Positions 10,236 through 22,011 of a DNA stretch of 64,000 bases are shown here, piece after piece. The notes under the pieces were generated by a model, which did not search any database, was not told the DNA's origin, and saw nothing but the letters and a program-made list of their open reading frames with translations. The position numbers and the translations under genes are program-made. The stretch's first letter is position 1; each line of letters begins with the position of its first letter. Source of the DNA: Glycine soja (taxonomy: Eukaryota > Streptophyta > Magnoliopsida > Fabales > Fabaceae); the NCBI RefSeq assembly GCF_004193775.1, contig NC_041005.1, forward strand, positions 9,054,501-9,118,500, in the 5' to 3' direction.

Positions 10236-12533
10236 GGATTGAAATTGACGCGGAAAATATCAAAGGACACACACTAAATAGGCCTTTTTTTTAATTCTTA
10301 AAATGTATTTCTCTTTGTATTCTTATTTTTGGCTAATGCTTCTCAATTTGTGGTCTTGGTTTGCATTTTCAAACATAATATGTTATGACATTGGCTGTGA
10401 TTTTGTTATTTTCCACATTCTGGGTTGACATTGGTTATGGTTCTTTAAATGCAGTCTTTTTGGTTAAATTTTTATGGTGAAACATTCTTAACTATGATGA
10501 TTATAAAACAATATATGGAATTTGATCATCAGCATGAATGTCGTTTTGGTGTGATTTGGGGAATCCAAGATGAAGTAGTTTTGAATTTGGATAGCACCAT
10601 ATGTAAAACATTATTTTGTTATAATACTGTGACAAGTTGAAAGGATCTTGCTTCATATCCTTCCTTGCTGCTGTTCCCAAATCTTTTGCATACAATAGGG
10701 GGAAAAATAAATTAAGAATTGGGAAACTAATTATAGCTAGTATCTAAGGAGGAAAGGATCATTAGTTTAAACGAAGAGAGTAAATTGCTCTGTTTATTGT
10801 TTCACCTGACCTGACTTATATAACCTGGTCCCAGAATTTTATTTTTCTACCAGGCCGTGACAGAAGGAAGCTAGAGAGCACAGCTTTCTGATATTCGGTA
10901 AGAATATATGATTGTAGCTAGTTCATCACCAAATATTTGGTAGTTAGTTTTATTAAGCGATTGATGATAAATATTGATTCCCTTAGTTTTGAAAGTGTTC
11001 CTTTCATTTGTGTTTGAAGTTTAACTATGGCTTTTAACAGCCAAATTATTGTGACAAGTTTTGATTCTGCTGTTGTTAGAATGTGTTTCTCGCATATGTG
11101 GTCGGGATAATTACGAATTTTGTTACACAAAGATTGACAAGCAGAGAAAAAATGCTATGCAATCAGTTTGGATTCATTAAGTAAATTTTCTTTTTCTTTT
11201 CCCAGTCCGGCAAGTAGCTGAATGTTATTTGATTTGCAATTTGTCAAAGGACACGCCACATTTGTTTACACTGCTTTTCCTCAATTGGAATTGTACCTTT
11301 ATATATCCAAACACATGGTGGGCCTTCTGTGCTGGAAATGGACGAATCCTTGTGTAGGAAATGGATTATTGTAAATCTTAGGGGGGCTTGGTTGCAGTGT
11401 TTTATGTTTTCATTTTTAAAGAAAATAAAAAATAAAAATATATTTGTTTAAAAATTTAGAAAATATTTTGAAAAATAGGCTGAACTAAAAATAACAAATC
11501 GATATTATCAACCTTTTTTGAAAGAAGTGAAAGCGCGCGGTGACATCTTAAAAAACTTTCTTCTTGATACATTTTTATAAATCTTAAAAATAAAAATAAA
11601 AAATGAAACAAAAAATAAACATTCAAATCAAATATCACCTTGGTATCTTACATAAATAGGTAATTACTATTTCCACATCCCTTTTATTTTATTTATCTAA
11701 AAATACCCTTGATAATTATGCCCTATTTTACTGCTACCTGAAGAGATACCTCCCTCTTGTCCAATAATGGCAATTATCATTGGCTCTTCCACTTTTGTCG
11801 TAGATGATGGCAATAACAATTTCCTCATTGCATTCCCTTCCGTTGTCGTCGATCTAAACAAAATTTTGTTTGATGATGATCTTATCGACTTGCTGCACCA
11901 CGCTTTGCCTTGGGTATGAGGGTATCTAATGTGGGTGATTATGCATTATTGCTCTCAGTGATCCTCTTCTCTCTGTCTCTATGTAAGTGAAAAATGAAAG
12001 ATGAATTTTTGAATAGGAGGCACATGTGGAGATAGTGAAAAATTAAAATGAGTTAAGAGCGAGGAGTAATTGCCGGTGAATATATGGAGTAATACGATTT
12101 TCTATCCTTAAGATTAAGAATCATGTTTCCTTAAAGCACTTTATGAGAAATAGGGTATTTTGGAGAGAAAAAAAAATTAAAAAGGGAGTGTATTAGTTTT
12201 AAAGGAGAGTGGATGGATATAGCAATAGTAAAAAAAAAAAAAATGTAATATCTTTTTCTTTTACACGAAATTGGTATAGAGCACGTAGGTTGGCGACTTT
12301 TTGGCCGAAGTGGGTGAAAAAAGAAACATTACCCAAAAGGTGTAATATGAGAACAACTTATTTTGTTTTTGACGCATTTTTTCTCCTGAAACGCCACCCT
12401 AAATAGGAGATATAGAAAGTAAAAAATGATTAACATAATAGAGACATAAAGAATTATTAATATTGGAGGTGTCTCTATTGTTAACTATTTTTTATTTTTT
12501 ATATCAATTGTAAATATAACTGGTGAGAAATCC

Positions 12534-12550
12534 TTAGCAACATTTCCTTT
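12534..12550. repeat. Target-site duplication of the LINE, left copy
   Basis: TTAGCAACATTTCCTTT here is repeated exactly at 33442-33458, nearly 21 kb away. The two copies bracket the LINE, whose 3' end (poly-T on this strand) abuts this one. Confidence 0.9.
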
Positions 12551-12775
12551 TTTTTTTTGGAAAAAATGTAAATTATATTAAATCCAAAATGATACAACAA
12601 TAAACGGGACATACCCCGCAGCTAGAGAAAATCAAAAGTCTCCCTAACATAAGAAGACCTATATCAAGATGCTAAAACAAATGCAGCAGGTGCGCTTGTC
12701 TATACTTAAGAAACTTAATCTTGCTAATAACCTCTATTACAGAAAATTGATAATCTTCAAAAAATCAGATTGTTC

Positions 12776-15700
12776 CTAGACAGCCAGATGCAGTAGACTG
12801 TAATTGTTATAGTCAGACAACGAAATTTTCCTTGAACACTTCAAAAAATCACGAATGTGAGCCCAAACTTGGAGAGATTTTCTGCAAGAAAAGAACAAAT
12901 GAGCATTTGACTTAGTCTCATTTGAACATAAAGGACAGAGGGAACCTTTATTCAAAAAAACAACTTTGTCAAGAGTAAGCAGTCGGTTCCTTTTAGCAAG
13001 CCATAGAATGAAAGACATCTTAGGGGGGATTGCTGGGTTCCATATAACAGAACACCAACTAACTGTAGGCTTGACACCTCTAATGTATTCATAGACTTTG
13101 CCAACAAGTAATTGTTCATTAGTGCTCCAAGATTGAATCCTCTTTTTGGCCTCTTCCGTACTTAGCTCTTTGGAGATAATAAAGTCCCTTATTTGAATGA
13201 TTTTCTTTATCAAAACTGAATCTGATGAAGAAGTATTGTAATTCCACACATCGCTCCCTCTGAAATAGTAATGGTGAACCCACCGAACCCATAGAGAATC
13301 TTTCTTACAATGAAAGTCCCACAAGATACGGGAAAGAAGCGCAAGGTTCCAATCCTTGAGATTAAAAAGGCCTAAACCCCCTTATTTTTTCGGAGAACAA
13401 ACTACTGACCAAGCAACCAAGGGCTTGTTTTTCCCAATATCCGCTTTGCCCCATAGAAAATTATGGCACAAAACATTGTTCCGGTCCAGAATAGATTGAG
13501 GCAAAGGAAAAATCCCCATCCAGAAATTCACAATTCCTTGAATAACTGCTCTGATCAACTCTAGTTTACCTGCATAAGATAAAGACTTCCTGCTCCATCC
13601 CTGAATCAGGCCAGTAATCTTGGAAAACAAGGGAGCATAGTGACATACATTTAATCTAGATGATAAAAGGGGAACACCTAAGTATCTAAAAGGGAAACCA
13701 CCCAAGCTAAATCCAGTAAGCTGCTGAATATGAGAAAGCTCATGAGGTCTAATACCGGCTAAGTATATGACAGATTTATCAGAGCTGATGGAAAGCCCTG
13801 AAACCCTACAAAAGTGCTGAAGCTTGGCAAACATAGTTAACACAGAAGGGATATCTCCTCTAAATAGAAGCATAATGTCATAAGCAAAAGCCAAATGAGA
13901 TAGCTGAATACCTGTACAGTTGGGATGAAATTTAAAATTGACATCATCCTTGAGGCTGCTCATATCTCTGGAAAAGTACTCCAAACAAAGCACAAACAGA
14001 TAAGGGGAGAGAGGATCCCTTTGTCTAAGACCCCGCTTCCCTTTGAAGTGGCCATAAATGGATCCATTGATTGCCACACTAAAGGAAGTGAAAGAAACAC
14101 ATTCCATGATCCAAGTACAGAACTGGGCTGGGAAGTCAATGGACTTAAGCATCCAATCCAAGAATTTCCAGGAAATGGAATCATAAGCTTTATGCAAGTC
14201 AATTTTTAGGAGGCATCTCAGAGAGGATCTTTTCCGTGCATATTTGCGCAAAATCTCTTGAACTAGGAAAATGTTGTCCATCATCTTTCTATTCTTAATG
14301 AAGGCAGTTTGAGTTTCCCCAATAATAGTCTCAAGCACTGGGGCTATGCGGTTGGCCAAAATTTTAGACACAATCTTGTATAATAAATTACAGCAAGATA
14401 TGGGTCTAAAATGGTTAACCTGGGAGGCCTGATCATGCTTAGGAATAAGCGCAATAATAGCATGGTTGATCTGCTTTAAAAATTTTCCAGTTGTAAAGAA
14501 TTCATTAACCGCCTCAAAGATATCATCACCAATGATATTTCAAGCCTTCTTGAAGAATAAAGCATTGAAACCGTCTGGCCTTGGAACTTTATTGTTATCC
14601 ATCATAGAAATAATGTTCCAAACCTCTTACTTAGAAGTAGGACAAAATAAGGCCGCAAAGCAATCAGTGGGAACCTTAGGACCCCTGTTGCAGATCAAAA
14701 TGGAAGGAGTTTGGGTCAGCTCATGAGCACTAAACAAATTCCTAAAGTGATTCACAAAAGCAAGGACAATTTCATCTTGGGAGGAAGTGTTATGCCCATC
14801 CTCTAGCCTTATGGCAGCAATAAACCGGCTGTGTCTGTTGCGCTTGATTAAAGCATGAAAAAATTTGGAGCATTTATTAGCTTGCAGGAGATATCTGTTT
14901 TTGATGAGCTGAGCGAACTTCATAGACTCTGCTTTTCTAAGCATAATGGTCTGCCCTCTAGTGCGGTTTAGCAGAGCAAGAAGGGAATGGTCCTAAGGAT
15001 TTTGCTTTAGGGAATTAAGCACACTATTATATTCAGCCTCAGCTAGCTTCACTCGGTTGGAGATGTTGCTGAACTCCTGCTTAAAAAGATTCTTCAAGGG
15101 AGCTTTAAGAGCTTTCAATTTCTTACAGACCTTGAACATGCTATAGCCATGAATATTTTGCTTCCAGCCATCTGCAACAATTCTTGAGAAATTTGGATGA
15201 TCCACAATAGCATTGTTAAATTTAAATGAAGAATTACCTCTAGGCACTACCAACTTAGTGGTGAAAAATAGAGGAGTATGGTCTGAAATAGAAATAAACT
15301 CCATAACTTCACAAGCAGAATTTCCAAAGGAATCGAACCAGGCCTAATTACATAAAGCTCTGTTCAGTTTGCTCCACACCCTGCCATTAGTCCACGTGTA
15401 CAAGGGGCCATGAGAGTTGATGCTCTCCAGCCCTAGGTCAGAACATCAATCAACAAAATCTTGCAACTCATAAGCATTGGGCTAAGCTCCATTGAAACAG
15501 TCGGTGGGAGACAAAATGGAGTTGAAGTCACCAATGAGGAGCCAGGAGCAGTTCATATTAGCATTGATACTATTCAGATTTATCCAAAGAGATCTTCTTG
15601 CCCCAATGGAGTGAAGACCGTAGATGAATGAAACTTGAAAGCGCTTGGCAGTGGTTTTACAATCAATAGCACAGTGAATCAATTGGGCATTTGACTCCAA

Positions 15701-15946
15701 AACAGAAAGATGGATCTTATCCTGATTCCAGAGGATAAGAATTCTGCCAGCATTATGAGAAGCGAAGTTATGGGTGAAGTTCCAGTCACCAAACTTTCTT
15801 CTCATGATTTCCTCAATTGAAACCTTATTCAACTTAGTTTCCAACACAACCATGACGTTAACTTCCTTGTAGCGAAGGAAGCTTTGCATCGCATGATGCT
15901 TCAGAGGCAAATTAAAGCCTCTGATGTTCCAAGAGGCAATGAGCAT
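12776..15946 (-). pseudogene. LINE ORF2: endonuclease / reverse transcriptase / zf-RVT, decayed
   Basis: From the right, the endonuclease domain starts MLIASWNIRG (15946) and keeps LETK and LIGDFNSI, but ends in a stop at 15482. Open segments at 15304-14993, 14944-14627, 14371-13382 and 13324-12776 continue the protein. The reverse transcriptase shows KIDLHKAYDSISW, the LRQRDPLSPYLF block and YLGVPLLSS. The C-terminal zinc domain has CPLCSNETKSNAHLFFSC. The catalytic block reads FAYDIMLLF where the family has FADD, so one essential aspartate is replaced by tyrosine. Several stops stand where tryptophan or glutamine codons would be expected, consistent with C-to-T decay. The element cannot encode an active enzyme. 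Confidence 0.9.
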
Positions 15947-16027
15947 GGATTCGGACGAGAGGAAGCCTCCCCGACCCTAGTTACAGCTTTATGAGTTCTT
16001 CCTCTTTGGACATCAGCGTGCATATCC

Positions 16028-16641
16028 TCAGTACGAGTTGTCTTTATGAGTTGCACTTTTTTTACCTTTTTTCTGGTGTTTTGTTTTCACCTGAACAAAC
16101 CCCTTTTCTATAGGATCACCAAACTCAGTGTTCCCTATTTCTTTGAGGTCAGAAGAATTATGAAGGACAAGAACATGATTTGCAACCAGAACATGTTTTT
16201 TGTGAGGAGGGACAGACAGATTAGTTTGAATAGTCTTTGGATTATCAGAGGGGCCTGCTATATTGGTATGTGGGGGCATTGCTGAATCACCCACTTGTGG
16301 CTGATCCAAGGTGGGGGAGGTTGTGATGAGAGCAGACTTATTCGTAGTGACAGTTTTACAATTAGTGAGGCGGTGCCCAATCATCTTGCAGTGAGTGCAA
16401 AAAAAAGGTCTATTTTCATACTCAATCTTTTGCACAAAAGTCTTCCTTGTAGGAAGTCTAAATCGCACTTCATCGATGAACTCCAAAGAAGCATCAATCT
16501 CAACTAAAGCTCTAGCAAAAGAAATAGACCTCTTAGAAGCAGTAAGATGGTCAGATCGAATGGGCGAACCAATCTTGGACAGGATTTTCCCTAAGGCTTG
16601 AGGATTCCAAAGCTTCAGAGGAAGATTTCTGAGTTTAACCC
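16028..16641 (-). pseudogene. LINE ORF1, C-terminal part (zinc knuckle)
   Basis: Reads leftward from the LTR junction: a DUF4283-like end (LRNLPLKLWNPQALGKILSK), then a CCHC-type knuckle FFCTHCKMIGHRLTNCK, then a low-complexity tail to a stop at 16028. ORF1 proteins of plant L1 elements bind the RNA. The N-terminal part is at 32504-33184. The frame is continuous across the insertion site once the LTR element and one copy of AACCC are left out, so the LINE was not yet disrupted at this spot when the insertion occurred. Confidence 0.85.
16637..16641. repeat. 5-bp target-site duplication of the LTR element, left copy
   Basis: AACCC directly precedes the 5' LTR and is repeated directly after the 3' LTR at 32499-32503. 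Five bp is the usual length for Ty3/gypsy integration. Confidence 0.92.
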
Positions 16642-17061
16642 TGTCATACCCTAATTTCGTCCGGGGACCTTTGCTCGATGACGTGCGACCATTCTTTGGT
16701 CCTCGTGAGGTGCTTGGCACCCATCATTAGGCAATTTGTGAAATTTCAGGACATGCCGAAAAACCAAAAAAATATTGATGCACAATCCGTAAGTTTCCGT
16801 GACACACCGGAAATCAAATGGAAGCATCGTTGCATAATTAAGTGGGGTTCCGTAACATTCCGTAAGTCAAAAAGGGGATGATTATGTAATCCGCAAGGTT
16901 CCGTAACATTACGGAAAGAAAACAAGTATCGTTACGAAATTCGTAAGTTTCCGTAACTTTACGAAAAAAGAATCACCAAAAAACAGCAGAGGGGGGTGTA
17001 CTTAGTAAAAATGGGGGTGCAAATAGCACCCAGGCCCACTTGGGCCCTCTGGAATATTCCT

Positions 17062-17111
17062 CCAGAAGGCGGTTGCTTCTGGAGGAAGCAACCCTGCTCG
17101 CCTGGGCGAGC
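17062..17111 (+). promoter_or_regulatory. Promoter-proximal hairpins in the LTR
   Basis: Three perfect inverted repeats crowd the 80 bp before the TATA box. GGTTGCTTC pairs with GAAGCAACC (17071-17093) and GCTCGCC pairs with GGCGAGC (17096-17111). TCCAGAAG pairs with CTTCTGGA (about 17061-17083) and overlaps the first, so the two could not form at once. In the 3' LTR one substitution spoils the overlapping hairpin but falls in the loop of the first. Confidence 0.6.
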
Positions 17112-17139
17112 TGGGCGGCAACCACCTCCCCTATTTTGC

Positions 17140-17147
17140 TATAAATA
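17140..17147 (+). promoter_or_regulatory. TATA box of the 5' LTR
   Basis: TATAAATA in a GC-rich context (CTATAAATAGGGG). It divides the LTR into a U3 of about 500 bp and a long R-U5. The same box is at 31357-31364 in the 3' LTR, where it could drive transcription outward into the LINE. Confidence 0.75.
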
Positions 17148-18283
17148 GGGGAGGAAGGCAAGAAGGAAGGGGTTCAGCCCCTTAGGCACTTCTCTCTCTT
17201 TCGAATTTGCTTGGAAAAATTGTTTCCGTGAAGAAAATCTAAGCCGAGGCGCTTCCGAAACGTTTCCGTAACGTTTTCCGTGAGGAATTTCGCAAAGATT
17301 TCAACCGTTCTTCGACGTTCTTCATTCGTTCTTCATCGTTCTTCGATCTTCAACGGGTAAGTACCTCGAACCAAGCTTTTCGATTCATTCTATGTGCCCG
17401 TAGTGGTCCACATTGTGTTTCGTGCATTTTTATTCTCGTTTTGTTTACTTTTTATACCCCCTGTTGACGTGCTTAAGCCATTTTACTTAAGTCATTTCTC
17501 GGTTAACTTAAAAATAAAATAAATTTCCACCGAATGTTTGAATTGTATTATCCATTAACTTCGGTTAAAATAAATTCCGACCGTTCGGTCGTGCCGTAAC
17601 CACGTTGGAAATCAAAAAGAGGTAAAAAATAATATAATAATCAAAAAGACATCTTTTAGTAAAATAAAGCGGAAAATCAAGTGGACGTTTTCTCTTTGGG
17701 ATTTCTCATTCTTAATCGAATTGATTAATAACTAAAGTGAAACTAAAAGGCTAAAATCAATTCGCCTAGTCAAGCTCGTCCATAAAAAATAGGCTTTTGA
17801 AGTTTGTCATTTCATTTCCTCACTAAGTAAAATGGATCATTTTTAAGGTCCAACGCCTTAAAATGATCACCTCTTAAAGTAAAAAAGAATCACTTGATAA
17901 AAAAGAACTACGTAGGTCTGATTTTCTCATCCCAAATTGAGGAATACGTAGGAGCAAAGGGAAACACCCTTGTCGACCACAAAAAGAGAAAATATAAAAA
18001 GGGTATAAAGGATATAGAGACATAAAAAATCAAAGTCATGTTTGCACATTCGATTAAAGGCTGCCGTCCCTTGGGGCGGACGTATGGGGTGCTAATACCT
18101 TCCCCGTGCGTAAATACAACTCCCGAACCTTTCACTTAAAAGTTCGTAGATCGCGTCTTTTCCGGTTTTTCCGACGTTTTCCTCAAATAAACGTTGGTGG
18201 CGACTCCGCGCGTATTCCTTTCGTGGAACACGCATCCCGCGAGTCTCGCGTCGCCCTCCCGCCGAAGGGTAGGTTGCGACAGT

Positions 18284-18301
18284 TGGCGACTCCACTGGGG
18301 A
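18284..18301 (+). promoter_or_regulatory. Primer-binding site, tRNA-Arg type
   Basis: TGGCGACTCCACTGGGGA starts two bases after the 5' LTR. From memory of plant tRNA-Arg 3' ends it is complementary to that tRNA with at most one mismatch. A tRNA-Arg primer is typical of Ogre elements. Confidence 0.75.
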
Positions 18302-19155
18302 CTGTTTTTTAGAGAGTTAGGCCATTTAATCTTGTGCAATGTTTTATCATGACTTTCTCCTTTGTTGGTTTCCCTTTATTTGTCTTATGTTCTTGTGTAT
18401 ATAAACTTTTTGTTGCTTTTAGTGTGTTTTAGAATGTATGCATGAGGTAAATATTTATTCATTTGATGCACACAAACACTAACACTATTTGCACACACTG
18501 TGAGTGAAAAAGGGCCCTATACCCGGGTTCATGGGAACATAAGGAGTGGAGGTGAATCTGTGATCATGCTAGGTCTCCGACTTGCTTGATTACAGTGAAC
18601 CCTCATCTAGAGCTTTTCTTTTTGAAAACTTATTGTTGCTAGTAGTCCCTACTGCTGCAATATGTTCTTCGAAGGGGATGATACCTCTAGAAACCATCAA
18701 GAGAGATATGACTACCTTGGGGATTATTGCTAAAAGCCTAGTTAGTTCTCTCCCTTATAGGTCCCTTAAATAGGGGCACGGAGCAAACACGCTGCGTGCC
18801 ATTTTTCACACTGCCATGCATAAGTATCATATACCCGTTTGCTTATGTTCAGTGAATATTATCATACTATGTACATCCCCGTATTGTACCTTTCGCATGT
18901 GCATCATGTGCGGGTTCCGTCTTAATCCCCTCTCTTGGGCAAACCAACGGAGGGTCCGTGTCACCTTCTTAAATACATACGTTGGGCACTTTGCTACCCC
19001 AAGACGTTGTATCTAAGAAGGAGACAATTTCCCGAGCTCCCGTATTCATAAATTGCATCCGTGTCATATGCATTCCTTCATGCATTCATCCATTCCACCC
19101 ATGATAGATGTCGGAGTTTTGATTCGCACTAGATTTTATTTCACTTTAGTAAAAC

Positions 19156-20842
19156 ATGGGATCAAGTCAAAAGCCTTCGCTTAAAAAGAGGTTTTATCAA
19201 GTCAAAATCAAGAGCTTAGAGGTCACCAGTTTACGAAAGTTGGGGCAATTAATGGGTCAACTTCAACGGCAAGACTTCCGCAAAGCCTATGGTAAGATTT
19301 GGGACCTAGCTAGGGTAGAAGTCTCCATGGAACCGATTGCATCCCTTTCCCAGTATTATGACCAGCCCCTAAGGTGCTTCACATTTGAGGACTTCCAGCT
19401 AGTGCCGACTGTGAAAGAGTTTGAAGAAATCCTGGGATGCCCACTGGGAGGAAGGAAGCCATATCTTTTCTCTGGGTTCTATCCCTCCACGACAAGAGTT
19501 GCCAAGGTGGTGAAAATCTCAGTACAAGAGTTGGACCGTGTAAAGCAAAACAGGAATGGGGTAGTCGGAGTACCAAGGAAGTGTTTGGAGGAAAGGGCAA
19601 AGGCCTTGGCAAATCAAGGCGAATGGGCTTTCTTTTATTGACATCTTGGTGCTTTTGATCTTTGGAGTTGTCCTCTTTCCGAATATGGAAGGGTTAGTGG
19701 ACCTAGCAGCGATTGACGCTTTCCTCGCCTTTCATCATGGCAAGGAAAGCCCGGTCGTCGCCATTTTGGCCATGTATGACACGTTCGACCGGGGATGTGA
19801 AAAGAGCGGCGCAAGAATTGTTTGTTGTGCACCAACTCTTGGCTAGCATGGAGGGGCGCCTGTTAAATGGTTCCCTCGCTAGAAGGAAGGAAGAATCAGG
19901 ATTCTATCTTCATGCGAAGGATGTCCCATGAGAGGAGTGCCATCAGACGAAAGCATCACGCCTTTCATCGCACGAGGTTTCAGTGACCACAACGCGAGGG
20001 TACTCCAAGGAGTTCGCAAGGCATGGGATGCGGCGTGAAGAAAGGACAGAGAGCTTAGGGGAAGCAGTAATAGGATCATCGGCGGCTATCATAAGTGGCT
20101 GAGAGTCCGAACACAAGGACTGGATTGGCTCCCAAATCTAAAGACTGTGAGAGACGATGAGGTTAAAGCTTCGGAAGAAAGTAATGAGGTACAAGCCCTA
20201 AAGGCAGAGCTTGAAAGAGCCTGGGTAGTCGAAGAGAAGTTCAAGTCCATAGCCATCAAAGTCTGAAAAGAGTATGATGAACTAAGGGATGTCAATATGG
20301 CCACCGATGAAGCCTCGGAATGAGAAACCAAGAAGGCCCGAAAGGAAGAACACGACCAAAGCAAAGTTTGGAGGGGCTTTATAGGGCAGCAATAGTAAGC
20401 TCAAGCTCCGAAGAGGTGAAAGGAATCATCACGGGTCAAAGGCATGATCTTGAAGGACGAGCTAAAGGCTTACCTTAGGTCGAAAAGAAATTTGTCCCAA
20501 CAGTTAAGCGAGACTGAAGGGAATATGTGGGCCGTCATCGATGAGTGCAAAGAGAAGCTAAATCTAGCGGCGACTCACGAGCAAAGGCTAGAGGATGAGT
20601 ACGCCAAGATATCAGCAGAAAGCGAAGCAAGGGAGAGGGTAATTGATTCATGGCACCAAGAGGCAACAATGTGGACGGACCGATTTGCTCTTACTTTGAA
20701 CAGGAGTCAAGAACTTCCCCGATTGCTAGCCAAGGCCAAAGCAATGGCGGACACCTACTCCGCCCCCAAGAAGATCCACAGACTTCTCAGCTATTGTCAA
20801 CATATGATAGACTTAATGGACCATATGATTAGAAACCGCTAG
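19156..20842 (+). pseudogene. Ogre-type ORF1, frameshifted
   Basis: The start codon at 19156 begins MGSSQKPSLKKRFYQVKIKS. The first frame covers 161 residues (with LRCFTFEDFQLVPTVKEFEE and ILGCPLGGRKPYLFSGFYP) and stops at 19641. The protein continues in another frame (LIFGVVLFPNMEGLVDLAAI from about 19650) and again in a coiled-coil-like C-terminal segment at 20444-20842 that is rich in Glu, Lys and Arg and ends MIDLMDHMIRNR. The extra ORF upstream of gag is the hallmark of Ogre elements; its function is unknown. Several frameshifts and stops separate the pieces, so no full-length product is possible. Confidence 0.8.
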
Positions 20843-20959
20843 GAAGTTTGTATTGTCGCTCAGATCTTGACTAGTTATAACTTTTTGAATAAAATGAGTT
20901 TATCCCACGTTTTTACTCCAAAAATCAGTGCGAATCAAGTCACTCCCGCATTTTATCTC

Positions 20960-21800
20960 TAGCATGCATTGTATGTTGGTCTCGTCCTTTGTCACGGGAA
21001 GCCGGAAGGTCCATATCACCTTCTTAATTGTACACATGGGGCACTGCGCCCCCAAATGCGCAAGTAAGAAGAGATAATTTTCCGGGCTCTCGTGTCCGTA
21101 AAATGCATTCATATCATGCATCGCATAAGCATCTCTTCATAACATCATAATGGACGTATCCTGCATTTGTCCGTTATCATATTCCAGCCTCACATTTTGC
21201 ATGAGTCATGGCATCATCATGCATATGCGTTCAACAAAATTTTTGATCTGCAAAATTGCATACCATTTGTTTTCATGTTTGCTCATCCTTGCGTTTTCCT
21301 CTACAAAACAAAAACAAAAAAGGGGGAAGCGTGAAACTTCACACTACATTCTTAGTTTCATGTGTTAGGCACCACGAGCCAACCATGTTGGGATCATAAA
21401 CCCGTTTCACTTAAAAACAAAATAATTGAACATGGTACCTAATGCATGGTTAACTAGGAAATGGTGTTTCTTCGGGCATCTCAATTTCATAATTACATTT
21501 TCCATGCATAGCTTAAAGTATGCCCGAGTCATTCATCCCTATGAGATGTTGTTGAAGTATTGGCGATCAGAATTGCCATTCCTTGGATTACGGGGTTGAA
21601 CCAAGCTCATGCTTTTACAAAAAGGTTCATCAAGTCAAGTTGAAATATGGAAGTAACCGTCTTGCAAAATTGGGGCAAAAGATGAATCGAGTCACATCAC
21701 TGCTTCGTCTACTGCCAAACATATTTAGGATTGTTTATGTCCTTGTTACTTCCAGTTTCACCTTGACAAAGATGTCATGGACCATGTTGAAAATCTAAAT
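20960..21800 (+). repeat. Second, partial copy of the leader and ORF1 start
   Basis: The stretch around 20994-21150 (CACCTTCTTAA, GGGCACT, ATGCATTC) parallels the leader at 18950-19090. The frame from 21583 (KVHQVKLKYGSNRLAKLGQ) parallels the ORF1 start (RFYQVKIKSLEVTSLRKLGQ). The copy breaks off by about 21800, before gag. It looks like an old internal duplication of the 5' region. Confidence 0.6.
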
Positions 21801-22011
21801 TGATTCAACCCCATATCCTGCGTAAAAATTCGCAATACTTCAACTGTACATCATTCGCATACATCCATGCTTTTCATTGGTTGCATTGCTCATTGCATTC
21901 TTTCGTTGAAAAATAAAATAAAATAAAATAAAATGAACTTAATCATTGTTATCAAAAAGAAAAAAACATGCTTTACGGCGTCCTCACCGAACTTGTGCTA
22001 GAGCTAGAGTA

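Larger units (their letters stand above)
9481..12533. other. Intergenic stretch with a dispersed duplication
   Basis: No gene is supported here. It contains the two copies of an approximately 140-bp repeat at 9841 and 10102. It ends at the LINE target-site duplication. Short ORFs at 9602, 10449 and 10918 lack motifs and splice context. Confidence 0.6.
12551..16641 (-). mobile_element. L1-type LINE, 3' part (split by an LTR retrotransposon)
   Basis: The element lies on the minus strand. Its poly(A) tail appears as a T run at 12548-12558 next to the target-site duplication. This part carries the end of ORF1 (zinc-knuckle segment) and all of ORF2 (endonuclease, reverse transcriptase, C-terminal zinc domain). 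The 5' part resumes at 32504 after the 15.86-kb LTR element. Without that insertion and its 5-bp duplication the LINE would be about 5.03 kb, a plausible full length for plant L1 elements. Confidence 0.9.
16642..18281 (+). repeat. 5' LTR, 1640 bp
   Basis: Runs from TGTCATACCC to GGTTGCGACA and matches 30859-32498 with about six substitutions by eye and no length difference. It contains a TATA box at 17140-17147, GC-rich hairpins just upstream of it, and a CTTC-rich downstream leader followed by a strong splice-donor consensus GGGTAAGT near 17355. Confidence 0.95.

Noticed and set aside
11380..11645. Possible MITE beginning GGGGGGCTTGGTTGCAG
   Set aside because: The right end matches only weakly and no target duplication was found.
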